From assembly GCA_023101885.1 (NCBI GenBank), contig JALPQD010000125.1:2504973-2568972 (forward strand): 64,000 nucleotides of DNA, in the 5' to 3' direction. The position numbers and the translations under genes were made by a program. The notes under the pieces are model-generated. The model saw nothing but the letters and a program-made list of their open reading frames with translations, was not told the DNA's origin and did no database searches. Shown one piece after another: positions 10,133 to 26,180 of this stretch. Numbering within the stretch: position 1 is the first letter of the stretch; each line of letters begins with the position of its first letter. This DNA comes from Typhlomys cinereus (Eukaryota > Chordata > Mammalia > Rodentia > Platacanthomyidae).

Positions 10133-11794
10133 ATGAATTTTACTGGCAAGTTTTGTGATTTCTGGAGTTGGCTTGTTGACCCAGTGCCAGTGGCTAAAAA
10201 CTCCCCTAGTGGCATGGAGGATACTGTTTGGAGTGAACTGTTTCTAGAACTGGTAAACGTAGGTGTGTTGAACAGTCTTGATGCCCCTTTTGCGAGGATT
10301 GAGAAGCTCAGCGATTCCGTATATGGAACTTTACAAAAAATGAGTAAGAATAAGGAAAATGATGATGTTGGCTGGTTGTTCCTAGCATCTCTCATTAAAC
10401 TACAAATGGAAAAGGAAGATCTCAGCGAGGAAAATATCCAACTCAGAAAGCACATAAACAACTTAGAAGTTTCTAAGTGTGCCCTAGAAGAGAATCTTCT
10501 CTCCAGTAGCAATAGGGCTCGAATTGCTGAAAATCAAACCCAAACTTTGATTATTAGAGTGGCTGAGTTACAACGTACATTAAATTCCCAGCCTCGAAAG
10601 GTGTCGGCGGTTAAAGTAAAAGCGCTGATTGGTAAAGAGTGGGATCCTGAAAAGTGGGATGCTAATGTGTGGGAAGACCAAACTGATGATGAGGACGAGG
10701 ATGTTGAACCCTCAACTTCTGGTGCATTTATTCCGCCCGAGGAAATGGTCTCCCCACCCTTAGCAGAGGATGAATCCCCACATCCACCCTCTACAGAAGT
10801 GCCGTTTTCACCTTTGCCACGAGTAAATACTGAAGTTACATCACGCGCACCTGTGATTGCTTCCAGGCCTATAACTAGGCTCAAGGCTAAACAGGCTCCT
10901 AAAGGTGAAATAGAAAGTGTGGTCCATGAGGAGGTGCGCTATACTCCTAAAGAACTTCATGACTTTTCTAACACGTTTAAGCAGCAATCTGGGGAATACC
11001 CCTGGGAATGGATTGTAAGGCTGTGGGATACTGGTGGAAGGAGCATAAAACTGGATAAAAGTGAGTTCACAGAAATGGGCCCATTGAGTAGAGATTCTAG
11101 GTTTAACACTGCTACTCATAGAGTTAAAAATGGTGCCAAGAGTTTATTCGAGTGGGTAGCTGAAGTATTTATCAAAGTTTGGCCTTCTGAGAAGGAACTA
11201 GAGATTCCAGACATTCCTTGGCTTAATGTTGACGATGGGATTAAGAGGCTCAGGGAAATTGGTATGCTTGACTGGATACGTTCTTTAAAATCCAATTCTC
11301 AATGGGAGAATCCAGATGACATGCCTTTTACCAGAAATGTACTTAATAAATTGGTGAGAGGGGCAGCACCAAATATGAAGGCTCCTATCATTGCTCTTCT
11401 CCTTGTTCCAGACCTAACAATGGGAGATGCTGCCGCCCAGTTGGAAGACTTAAATTCAATGGGCCTAGGTGGATCGAGGAGTAGTAGGGGCCAAGTGGCA
11501 GCATTGAATCGCCAATGGCAAAGTAAGCGTACTAACCATAATGTGCAGCCTAGACAGAACAGTACTTATGAGGGTCTCACTCGCTTAGACCTTTGGCATT
11601 GGCTAATTAACCATGGTGTCCCCAAAAGTAAAATAGATAAGAAGCCTACAAAGTTCTTATTTGACCTGTACAAGCAGAAAAATTCTAACAGAAATGAAGG
11701 AAAAGCTGCCTTTACTCGTAGTAGCAGAGAATCACGGCCTGTCAACCAATTTCCAGACTTGGGCCAGTTTACAGATCCAGAACCCCTTGAATGA
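10133..11794 (+). CDS. gag: ERV-L Gag polyprotein (553 aa)
   Basis: Structural protein of the provirus. It is uninterrupted from an ATG 45 bp past the LTR. Residues about 80-145 form a heptad-rich coiled coil (LQMEKEDLSEEN, NNLEVSKCALEEN). An acidic, proline-rich segment (about 180-230) follows, then a capsid-like region (YTPKELHDF, around 275). There is no CCHC zinc knuckle, as in MERV-L Gag. It ends with TGA at 11792-11794, and the following protease is open in the same frame, so read-through rather than frameshifting would be needed to make Gag-Pol. An older copy (16163-18234) is fragmented. Confidence 0.85.
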   Translation: MNFTGKFCDFWSWLVDPVPVAKNSPSGMEDTVWSELFLELVNVGVLNSLDAPFARIEKLSDSVYGTLQKMSKNKENDDVGWLFLASLIKLQMEKEDLSEENIQLRKHINNLEVSKCALEENLLSSSNRARIAENQTQTLIIRVAELQRTLNSQPRKVSAVKVKALIGKEWDPEKWDANVWEDQTDDEDEDVEPSTSGAFIPPEEMVSPPLAEDESPHPPSTEVPFSPLPRVNTEVTSRAPVIASRPITRLKAKQAPKGEIESVVHEEVRYTPKELHDFSNTFKQQSGEYPWEWIVRLWDTGGRSIKLDKSEFTEMGPLSRDSRFNTATHRVKNGAKSLFEWVAEVFIKVWPSEKELEIPDIPWLNVDDGIKRLREIGMLDWIRSLKSNSQWENPDDMPFTRNVLNKLVRGAAPNMKAPIIALLLVPDLTMGDAAAQLEDLNSMGLGGSRSSRGQVAALNRQWQSKRTNHNVQPRQNSTYEGLTRLDLWHWLINHGVPKSKIDKKPTKFLFDLYKQKNSNRNEGKAAFTRSSRESRPVNQFPDLGQFTDPEPLE

Positions 11795-14700
11795 AGGGGA
11801 GGCCGGGTCCCTTTAAGGAAGGACCTTGATACCACAGCAAAAAGCTTTAATATTAGTCTTTCTTCTGTCCTTCCACAAAGGGACCTAAGGCCTTTCACTA
11901 GAGTAACTGTGCATTGGGGGAAAGGAAATAATCAGACATTTCGGGGTTTACTAGATACTGGATCTGAGTTGACATTGATTCCAGGAGACCCTAAAAAGCA
12001 TAGTGGCCCTCCAGTTAAAGTAGGGGCATATGGAGGTCAGGTGATTGATGGAGTTTTGGCTAATGTTCGACTCACAGTAGGTCCAGTAGGTCCCTGAACT
12101 CATCCAGTGGTTATTTCCCCAGTATCAGAATGTATAATTGGAATAGATATACTTAGAAGTTGGCAGAACCCTCACATTGGTTCCTTGAAATGTGGAGTAA
12201 GAGCCATTATGGTTGGGAAGGCCAAATGGAAGCCTTTGGAATTGCCTCTACTAAGGAAAATAGTGAATCAGAAACAGTATCGTATCCCTGGAGGAATTAC
12301 GGAAATTAGTGCCACCATAAAGGACTTGAAGGATGCAGGGGTGGTGGTTCCGACCACCTCTCCTTTTAACTCTCCCATTTGGCCTGTGCAGAAGACAGAT
12401 GGATCATGGAGAATGACTGTTGATTATCGCAAACTTAACCAAGTTGTGACTCCAATTGCAGTTGCTGTACCAGATGTGGTTTCATTGCTTGAGCAGATCA
12501 ACACATCTCCTGGTACTTGGTATGCAGCCATTGATCTTGCAAATGCTTTTTTCTCCATACCTATTCATAAGGATCATCAGAAGCAATTTGCCTTCAGTTG
12601 GCAAGGCCAGCAGTATACATTTACAGTGTTACCTCAAGGGTATATTAATTCTCCAGCCCTATGCCATAACTTGGTTCGCAGAGATCTTGATCGCTTGTCT
12701 CTTCCGCAAGGTATCACACTAGTCCATTATATAGATGATATTATGCTGATTGGCTCCAATGAGCAGGAAGTAGCAAGCATTTTGGATTTGTTGGTAAGGC
12801 ATATGCGCAACAGAGGATGGGAAATAAACCCAACCAAAATCCAAGGACCTTCCACTTCAGTAAAATTTTTAGGAGTTCAGTGGTGTGGGGCATGTAGAGA
12901 TATCCCCTCTAAGGTAAAGGATAAGTTGTTGCACCTGGCCCCTCCCACCACTAAGAAAGAAGCACAGCGTTTGGTGGGCCTGTTTGGATTTTGGAGGCAG
13001 CACATTCCTCACTTGGGTGTGTTACTTAGGCCCATATACCAAGTAACTCGGAAAGCTGCCAGCTTTGAGTGGGGCCCAGAACAAGAGAAGGCTCTTCAGC
13101 AGGTTCAAGCTGCTGTACAGGCTGCCTTGCCTCTTGGACCATATGATCCAGCAGACCCAATGGTATTGGAAGTATCTGTTGCTGATAGAGATGCTGTTTG
13201 GAGTCTCTGGCAGGCTCCCATAGGTGAATCACAGAAGAGACCCCTGGGATTTTGGACCAAGGCCCTGCCATCATCTGCAGACAATTACTCTCCTTTTGAG
13301 AAACAACTCTTGGCTTGTTATTGGGCCTTAGTGGAAACTGAACGTCTGACAATGGGTCACCAAGTTACCATGCGACCTGAGTTACCCATCATGAGTTGGG
13401 TGTTATCTGACCCAGCAAGCCATAAAGTTGGACGGGCACAGCAGCAATCTATTATCAAATGGAAGTGGTACATACGAAACAGGGCCCGAGCGGGTCCTGA
13501 AGGCACAAGTAAGCTACATGAAGAAGTTGCTCAAATGCCTATGGTTCCCCAACCTGTTGCAATGCCTGTTCCCAAGCATGCACCTATGGCCTCCTGGGGT
13601 GTGCCCTATGATCAGCTAACTGAAGAAGAGAAGACTAGGGCCTGGTTCACAGATGGTTCCGCTCGCTATTCTGGTGCCACCCAGAAGTGGACAGCTGCAG
13701 CACTGCAACCCCTTTCCGCAACAACCCTAAAGGACAGTGGAGAAGGGAAATCTTCACAGTGGGCAGAACTTCGGGCAGTGCACATGGTTGTACACTTTGC
13801 CTGGAAGGAAAAATGGTCAGATGTGCGACTGTATACTGATTCATGGGCTGTAGCCAATGGTTTGGCAGGATGGTCAGGGACTTGGAAGGAACATAATTGG
13901 AAAATTGGCGAGAAAGACATCTGGGGAAGAAGCATGTGGATAGATCTCTCCCAATGGGCAAAGGACACAAAGATATTTGTGTCTCATGTAAATGCTCATC
14001 AAAAGAGGACATCGGCAGAAGAAACATTCAATAATCAGGTGGATAAGATGACCCGTTCTGTGGATAGTCAGCCTCTTTCCCCAGCCATTCCTGTCATTGC
14101 CCAATGGGCCCATGAACAAAGTGGACATGGTGGCAGAGATGGAGGTTATGCATGGGCTCAACAACATGGACTTCCACTCACCAAGGCTGACCTGGCTACA
14201 GCTGCTGCTGAGTGCCAAATCTGCCAGCAGCAGAGACCATCGCTGAGTCCTCGATATGGAGCCATTCCTCAGGGTGACCAACCAGCAACGTGGTGGCAGG
14301 TTGACTACATTGGACCACTTCCAAGATGGAAAGGGCAGCGCTTTGTTCTTACTGGGATAGATACTTATTCTGGTTATGGATTTGCCTTTCCTGCACGTCA
14401 TGCTTCTGCCAAGACTACCATCCAGGGACTTACAGAATGCCTTATCCACCGTCATGGAATTCCACACAGCATTGCTTCTGACCAGGGAACTCATTTCACA
14501 GCTAAAGAAGTACGGCAGTGGGCTCATGACCATGGGATTCATTGGTCTTACCATGTTCCCCACCATCCTGAAGCAGCTGGCTTGATAGAACGGTGGAATG
14601 GCCTTTTAAAGGCACAATTACAGCGTCAATTAGGTGGTAATAGTCTGGAGGGATGGGGCAGAATTCTCCAGAAGGCAGTATATGCCTTAAACCAGCGTCC

Positions 14701-15340
14701 AATATATGGTACTGTGTCTCCTATAGCCAGGATTCACGGGTCCAGGAATCAAGGGGTGGAAACAGGAATAGCTCCTCTTACTATCACTCCTAGTGACCCA
14801 TTAGGAAAATTCTTGCTTTCTGTTCCCGCAAGCCTGTATTCTACTGGCTTAGAAGTTTTGAGTCCAAAGCAGGGAATGCTTCTGCCAGGAGACACAGCAA
14901 CTATTCCTTTGAACTGGAAGCTAAGGCTTCCTCCTGGTTATTTTGGACTTCTGATGCCCTTGAGCCAACAGGCTAAGAAAGGAATAACAGTATTAGGAGG
15001 GGTGATTGACCCAGACCACCAAGAAGAAATTGGACTGGTTCTCCACAATGGTGGTAAGGAAGAATATGTCTGGAGTATAGGAGACCCACTAGAGCGTCTC
15101 TTGGTATTACCATGTCCTGTGATTAAGGTCAATGGGAATTTACAGCAACCCAACAGAGGAAAGACAGTAAATGGTCCAGATCCTTCAGGAATGAAGGTAT
15201 GGATAACCCCTCCAGGTAAAGAGCCAAGACCTGCAGAAGTACTTGCTGAAGGTGGAGGAAATACAGAATGGGTAGTAGAAGAAGGTAGTTATAAATACCA
15301 CCTAAGGCCACGTAACCAGTTACAGAAACGAGGATTATAA
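11795..15340 (+). pseudogene. pol: ERV-L Pro-Pol with dUTPase, broken by one stop
   Basis: One frame, shared with gag. Protease with active-site DTG (11954-11962) runs to a TGA at 12095-12097, where the older copy has TGG, so this is a nonsense mutation. From 12107 the frame is open for 1077 codons. It holds reverse transcriptase with YIDD (12728-12739), RNase H (TDGS near 13650), integrase with an H-H-C-C finger (CQICQQ near 14215), then D, D and E residues (VDYIGP, SDQGTHF, LIERWNG), and a dUTPase at the C-terminus ([10 protein letters not shown] near 15001). No env follows. The single stop probably prevents a full Gag-Pro-Pol product from this copy. Confidence 0.88.
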
Positions 15341-15671
15341 TTGCCATGAGTGCTTCTGGTCTAGACTGTCAAGAATAAACTTGTGCATGTGCACATACTC
15401 TAAGAAGATATTTATATAATGTAATATAATGTTAATCTTTAGTTATGAGATGAAATGCTGTAATCTACATTATGATATTGTGTTATGGGACACTAAGACT
15501 AAGGATTTCTCAAAGGGCATTGTCATTGATCTTGGAAAAATAATGCGTGTGCGGTTGTACGTGGATAGCTATATTATGTTAGGCAGAGCTATGAATCTTA
15601 CTGTTTTATTTGGAGAATTTTTAATGGCCTAAGGAAATGTGATTTGGTGTCAAGTTGACAAGGGGTGGACT
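15341..15671 (+). other. ERV-L pol-to-LTR segment, no gene
   Basis: 331 bp between the dUTPase stop and the 3' LTR. There is no env-like frame. A short open frame (15429-15632) has no recognisable features. The last bases (aaggggtggac) are the best candidate for a polypurine tract. Confidence 0.6.
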
Positions 15672-16148
15672 TGTGATAGTTAAGCCTGGGTGTCAACTTG
15701 ACACACAGGGTATTAACTAAGCTGGGCTGAGACCACCTCTGGAAAAGGATCAATTGAGACTACTTGAAAGGATAGTACACGCCCTAGATCCTATCAGAAC
15801 TCCAAAGCTCTCAAAGGATTCTTCCAATACTGCATCGTATAAAAAGGAGCCACCAAGGAGAACAGATCCCTTCTTGCAACTGTGCTAGGAATCGTTCTTC
15901 CTTCCGGCTGCCCGGTTCCTTCGACCTTCCAAGACTCCAGGAGTTCTCGAGCCTTCAGCCAGCACCTACTTGACTACCGAACTGAGCAACTAGCTGTGGG
16001 CAGCCATCGTTGGAACTACCGAGGCTACTGACAGGCTTCGCTGGACTACCTCGGCCATATCTGTAAGCCAACTCAATAAATTTCATATATATATATATAT
16101 ATATTCGTTCTGTGAATTCTGTGACTCTAGAGAACCTTAACTAATACA
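15672..16148 (+). repeat. 3' LTR of the young ERV-L
   Basis: Matches the 5' LTR except for a shorter TA run, cgtataaa for tgtataaa, and accgagg for accgcgg. It is followed by the duplicated GTGAA at 16149-16153. Confidence 0.92.
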
Positions 16149-17513
16149 GTGAACTTATCAAAGAACTAATAAAAGTGGGGGTGATGGATAGTCCTGATTC
16201 ACTAATTTTGAGGAGTACAGTGTTTAGTGATTCTGTATATAATACATTTGATAATCTAAGGAAAATAATGATGCTGGTTGGTTGCTTTTTTCATCTTTGG
16301 ATAAAGTACAAAATGAGAAGGAAAGTCTCAGAGATAAAATTACCAAGCTCAAGATGAGTATAAAAAAATCTAAAAGCTTTTAATTGTGCTTTGGAAGCAT
16401 CTCTGCATAAAATAGAGAAGGAAAAGAAAGACCTCAGAGATGAAAATAATCAGCTTCAGATGCGTGTAAACAACTTGGAAGCTTCAAAGTGTGCTATGGA
16501 AGAGAATCTTCTCTCCAGTAGTAATAGGGCTCAAACTACTGAAAATCAAACTCAAGCTTTAATGATTAGATTGGCTGAGTTGCAATATAAATTAAAGTCC
16601 CAGCCTCAGAAGGTGTCTGCACTTAAAAGTTAGAAAGCTGATTGGAAAGGACTGGGATCCTGAAAACTGGGATGTTGATGTGTAGGAAGACTCAGAGGAG
16701 CCTGAGGCCAGCGAACCCTCAAATTCTGATGGGCCTCTTTCATCTGGAAAAGTGATCTTACCACCCTTGGTAGAGAATGAATCCCCACCCCCACCTCCTA
16801 CAGCATCTCAGTCTCATCCTTTGCCTGAGGAAACTAACCCTTCTTTGGCTGAGCAGGGGGAAGGATTTTCCCTCAGGACACCTGTGTTGCCTCTAGGCCT
16901 GTTACCAGACTAAGGTCTAAGCAGGCCCCTAGAGGTAACATAGAAAGTGTGATACATGAGGAGCTTCACTATACTCCTAGAGAACTTCATGAGTTTGTCA
17001 CACTTTCAAACAGCAGTCTGAAGAATACCCCCGAGAATGGATTTTAAGGCTGTGGAATGCTGGTGAAAGGAGTATAAAACTGGATCAAAGTGAGTTTATT
17101 GAAATGGGTCCATTGAATAGAGATTCTAGATTTAATGCTACAGCTCATAGAGTTAAAAGTGGTGCCAAAAGGTCATTTGAGTGGGTGGCTGAAACATTTA
17201 CTAGTGTTTGGCCTTCTGAAAGAGAGCTGGAGATACCAGATATTCCTTGGTTTAGTGTTGACTATGTGATTAAAAGGCTCAGAGAAATTAATATGCTTGA
17301 CTGAATTCATCGTTTAAAATCTAATTCTCAGTGGCAGAATCCAGATATATGCCTTACACCAGGACTCTATTATACAAATTTGTGAGAGAGGCACCATCAA
17401 ATTTGAAGGGCTCCACTATTGCTCTTCTTCTTGCACATCATAACAATGGATGATACAGCTGTGCCATTAGAAAAATTAAATCTAACGGGCCTAGGTGGAT
17501 CCAAGAGCAATAG
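16149..17513 (+). pseudogene. Older ERV-L gag, middle part (decayed)
   Basis: Resumes the gag interrupted at 9599. It is collinear with young gag: coiled-coil segment 16391-16633, then stops and frameshifts, then a capsid-like open stretch 17104-17304. Many stops show long decay. It is cut at 17513 by an antisense LTR flanked by CAATAG. Confidence 0.8.
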
Positions 17514-17929
17514 TTTTGCTGAATCCCCACAGGGCCAGCTGGGGAACTGAGGGGGAAACGGCGGGGACTTGGGTCTCCAGGCAAGGGGCAAGCTGGTGAC
17601 AGGGTCACCACCGGACACTAGGAATCAGGTGAGGAGCAAGCAGTGGACGAGTTGCCACAAATTCAAATTTATTAAGAGTGTTTGGGCTTATATAGGGTCG
17701 GGGTCCAATCAGGTGTTGCCATCCCTCCTCCGGGGGACAGCCACCAGTCATTTAACTGTTTACTAGGTGTCCTTTGCAGGGGCAGGTTAGACGACCACTT
17801 CCCATTGGTTGTTCATCTCTCCGCCTGCATGGTTCTCCATTGGGACATGTCTGGAGCATGTCTGTATGTGTCCAGGGTTGTCCATAGCCAGGAGCTGGGC
17901 TAGGGCCTCCCTGAATCAATAGCGCCACA
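17514..17929 (-). repeat. Solo LTR, probably class II (ERV-K type), antisense
   Basis: A 416-bp insertion into the old gag, flanked by a perfect 6-bp duplication CAATAG (17508-17513 and 17930-17935). On the minus strand it starts TGTGGCGC, has a TATA-like tatataagccc and an AATAAA, and ends near ggggattcagcaaaa. A 6-bp duplication fits class II endogenous retroviruses. Three extra bases at one end make the exact boundary uncertain. Confidence 0.7.
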
Positions 17930-19841
17930 CAATAGGGGCCAAGTGGCAGCATTGAATCACCAGTGGCAAAGTGAGCATACCAACTGTAATGCAGAGCATA
18001 GAAAGAACAGTATTCATGGTGGTCTGAATCACTTAGAACTTTGGTATTGGGTAATTAATCATCATGTTCCCAAGAGTAAAATTGATAAGAAGCCTACAAA
18101 ATTTTTATATGATTTTATAAGAAGAAACTTTCTAAAGCAAGTGAAGAAAGGGCTGCTTTTAATCACAGTAGTAGAGAATCACAACCTGTCAGTTTCCAGA
18201 TTTAGGTCAGTTTGTAGATCCAGAACCCCTTGAATGAAAGGGAGGCCGGGTCACCTTGAGGAAGGACTTAAGCATAATAATGAAGACCTTTACTGTTAAT
18301 ATTTCTTCTGCCCTTCCCCAAAGGGACCTATGGCCTTTTACAAGAGTTACTATCCATTGGGGTAAAGGAAATGATCAGACATTTCAGGGCCTACTGGATA
18401 CTGGTTCTGAGTTGACATTGATTCCAGGAGACCCTAAAAATCATTGTGGCCCTCCAGTTAAAGTAGGGGCCTATGGAGGAAAAGTGATTGATGGAGTTTT
18501 GACTGTTTGTCTCACAGTAGTTCCAGTGGGTCTCTGGAGTCATCCTGTGATTATTTCTCCAGTTCCAGAATGTATAATTGGTATAGATACACTCAGAAGT
18601 TGGCAGAATCCACTTACTGGTTCCCTGACCTGTGGAGTAAGGGATATTATGGTAGGAAAGGCCAAATGCAAGCCTTTAGAATTGCCTCTGCCAGAGAAAA
18701 TAGTGAATCAGAAACAGTATCTCATCCCTGGAGGGATTAAGAAATTAGTGCCACCATCAAGGACTTGAAGGATGCAGGGATGGTGGTTCCTACCTCTCCC
18801 TTTAATTCTCCTATTTGGCCTGTACAGAAGACAGATGGATCATGGAGAATGACAGTTGATTATCGTAAACTTAATCAAGTTGTGACTCCAGTTACAGCTG
18901 CTGTGCCAGATGTAGTTTCTTCGCTTGAGCAAATTAACCCATCTCCTGGTAGTGGGTATGCAGCTATTGACCTTGCAAATGCTTTTTGCTCAGTACCTAT
19001 TCATAAGGACCACCAGAAGCAATTTGTTTTCAGTACACCTTTACTGTTTTGCCTCAAGGATATATTAATTCTCCAGCTCTGTGCCATAACTTGGTTCATA
19101 GAGATCTTGAACACTTGTCTCTCCCATGAGACATCACACTGCTCCATTATATCGATGATATTATGCTGATTGGGCCAAGCGAGCAGGTGGTGGCAATCAC
19201 TTTGAATTCTCTGGTGAGCAGTATGTGCATGAGAGGATGGGAAATAAATCCAACCAAGATCCAAGGACCATCTACCTCAGTAAAATTTCTAGGCATTCAA
19301 TGATGTGAGGCATGCAGAAATTTGCCTTCCAAGGTAAAAAATAAGTTGCTACATCTGGCCCCTCCTACCACCAAGAAAGAAGCACAACATTTAGTGGGAC
19401 TGTTTGGATTTTGGAGGCAGCACATTCCTCATTTGAGTGCGTTACTCAGGCATATACCAAGTAACTCAGAAAGCTGCCAGTTTTGAGTGGGGCCCAGAAC
19501 AAGAGAAGGCCCTTCAGCAGGTTCAAGCTGCTGTCCAGGCTGCCTTGCCACTTGGGCCAGAGGATGCAGCAGACCCAGTGGACCTAAAAGTGTTGTCACA
19601 GGTAGAGATGCTGTCTGGAGTTTTTGGAAGGCTCCCGTGGGTGAATCACATCGAAGACCCTTGGGATTTTGGAGCAAGGCCCTGCCATCATCAGCAGACA
19701 ACTACTCTCCCTTTGAGAGGCAGCTTCTGGCCTATTATTGGGCCCTGAAGGAAACTGAACATTTGACAATGGGTCATCAAATTACCATGCGACCTGATTT
19801 GCCCATCATGAGTCACAGAGCAAGTCATAAAGTTGGACGGG
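17930..19841 (+). pseudogene. Older ERV-L gag end, protease and reverse transcriptase (decayed)
   Basis: Collinear with 11500-13440 of the young copy. The gag ends at TGA 18235-18237, at the same place and in the same frame relation as in the young copy. The protease region is open (18256-18768) with the DTG. A frameshift lies near 18750, the reverse transcriptase continues to about 19169, and stops follow around the retained YIDD (near 19148). RNase H is only partly left, and integrase and dUTPase are absent. The element ends abruptly at 19841 against another retroviral LTR. Confidence 0.8.
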
Positions 19842-20448
19842 TGTCCGGGCCTATGGAACCAGCATAAACCCAGACTTACATGCCAGAAACAAAAGTGGGA
19901 GCAGTAGGAATTGATTAGGCATCAGGTCAGAGGGAGTCTAGGATGTCCATCATCCAAGCCAACTTTATTGTAGCATACATGAGCATTTATAGGAAAGCAA
20001 TCAAGGATCAGGACCAAATTCAGGAAAACATCAAAGAAGAGCAGGACCAAATTCTTTACAGGATTATGTAAAACATATACATTCCAGTTAACAAAGACAA
20101 GTCAGGAGTGACATCTACTTACTGTGGGACCAGACATGATGTCTCCAGGTAAACAGGCGTGGCACCTTGTTGCTAGAAGGGAATGGACAATGTATGCCTC
20201 AAAACAGAGTTACTTGGTCCATGCATAAGCATATCTCAGATAAGCAGGAAGGAACTGTTGGGGGAGGAACAGCTCAGCAATCCAACAACAGGTCTGGAGG
20301 TGCTCTACTCCCAAAGGGAGGGAGTTAGGCCTGCCATTGTCTTACAGACAAGAGGCAAACTCAACTCCCCAGGGGAGGAGTCCTCGTCGACAGACAGCCC
20401 ATTTCAGATGCTAATGTATCATCCAGAGAGCATGCTTTGGGCCTAACA
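19842..20448 (-). repeat. Class II-type LTR, antisense (3' LTR of a truncated provirus)
   Basis: On the minus strand it begins TGTTAGGCCC and ends GGCCCGGACA, with an AATAAA (seen as ctttattg near 19960). On the right, reading minus, a G-rich polypurine tract (cattgtgggggt) immediately precedes it, so it looks like a 3' LTR with internal sequence to the right. No target duplication matches across it. A diverged relative is at about 49345-49760 (shared tctttacaggattatgt). Confidence 0.65.
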
Positions 20449-20640
20449 ACCCCCACAATGATAGTGCTAGTTTGTTTCCTAAACCTTTGGAGACAGTGTG
20501 CAAGATACTACTTTCATGTCATACGGCCTTGTTCTTAATGCAGATAATTATACCAAACAGGAATATTACACCTAGGAGACCACACCAGACCACTCAATCA
20601 ACCATAAATGGAATATAAGGAAAAAAAAAAAACTACTGAT
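20449..20640 (-). pseudogene. Retroviral env transmembrane remnant
   Basis: On the minus strand, codons between 20593 and 20519 give a hydrophobic segment (core GLLGVIFLFGIIIC) followed by a short basic tail and a stop, just before a polypurine tract and the LTR. This is the position and shape of an env transmembrane anchor. A stop also lies just upstream. Nothing else of the provirus is recognisable. Confidence 0.45.
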
Positions 20641-21060
20641 GTTTTTGGGTCTGCAACCAGGGACACAGAAAAAGCATACAATCTAGTATTTTTATCATGA
20701 AGGAGTAGCATTGCTTTAATCAGTTTCAAAAAAGCTGAGATATTGCTAAACTTTAATATGGGTGTATAAAACCCAACATGTTAAAACTTATTACTATTTA
20801 CTAGAGATGTGGTTGAGCTTCTAAGCCTGAATACTTCTTGACCTGAGGTTACTTAGGAATTAGTCCATGTGTCTTAACTGTTCTTCAGTTGCTGTAAGAA
20901 ACACACAGGTCAAATGCTTTAAGATAGAAGAAGTAGCTGATTTATGATCACAGTTGTGTATGTTACTATTGATTATGATGGTAGAATTGTTTATAACAAT
21001 ATCATGACAATGAGGAAATGGTCACACTGTAATCCCAGAAAGAGCTAATAAAGTACCATA
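20641..21060. other. Unassigned repeat-rich stretch
   Basis: Starts with a run of 13 A. No gene or recognisable repeat family is visible; the segment near 20870-20960 is faintly like the LTR that follows. Confidence 0.3.
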
Positions 21061-21565
21061 TTGCTGCAGTTTGCCTGCATGGTTGCTGATAAATGACCAC
21101 CAAATGGCTTAAGGGAACAAGGGATTTATTTTCTCTTACGATTACTGGTTACAGTTCATTGCCCAGCTTGTCAGGACAGCATGCATCAAAACCAGAGCTC
21201 AAGGAACTGGCCACACCATTTTACATAATGGCTGAAAGAGGAACAATCCTTACTTGCCAGACCAGCATGTCTGGCCACCTTTACACAAGAATGCCAACTT
21301 TCCCAATCAGCTCTCAGTATTTTATTACCGGGCCTGGTCCCACCTACCATGGGCTGGACCCTCCCCATCTGCTAGACAATCTTCTTCAGGTTTGCTCTGA
21401 GCTTAACTCAACAATTAATTCTCTGAAAAGGTGCTCAGAAACAATTAATTCTTTGCAAATGTGCCCAGAACTCAAACCCTCAACAGTCATTTTGACACCT
21501 GTGCCTAACTATGACACATATTTTCTAGCTTGCCCAAACAGTATTCTCAACAAGAGTTTATAATA
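21061..21565 (+). repeat. Possible MaLR-like LTR
   Basis: Contains ggtt-gctgataaatgacc, gggatttattttctctta and ggttacagttcattgcc in the order seen in rodent MaLR-type LTRs. The long open frame over it (21093-21563) has no recognisable domain and is taken as chance. The family is uncertain. Confidence 0.35.
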
Positions 21566-21639
21566 TTTGCTCCAAAATATAGCACATATTAGAATACAAA
21601 GAAAACTTTAAGATGGCCTCTGATGGTGAAAAACTGAAA

Positions 21640-26180
<4,541 letters not shown>

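Larger units (their letters stand above)
9600..16148 (+). mobile_element. Young, near-complete ERV-L (class III) provirus
   Basis: Two LTRs (9600-10088 and 15672-16148), tRNA-Leu-type primer-binding site at 10094, gag, protease, reverse transcriptase/RNase H, integrase and a C-terminal dUTPase, no env, and a purine-rich stretch before the 3' LTR (acaaggggtggac). It is flanked by a 5-bp duplication, GTGAA. Outside the TA run the LTRs differ by about two substitutions, so insertion was recent. The layout, including a dUTPase after integrase and a coiled-coil gag, is that of MERV-L/HERV-L. It is inserted in the gag of an older relative. One nonsense codon (12095) breaks pro-pol. Confidence 0.93.

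Noticed and set aside
15429..15632. Possible env of the young ERV-L.
   Set aside because: Only 67 codons, no signal peptide or transmembrane segment, and ERV-L elements normally lack env.
21093..21563. A 156-codon open frame.
   Set aside because: It lies in LTR-like sequence, has no domain, and nothing around it suggests a promoter or splice sites.
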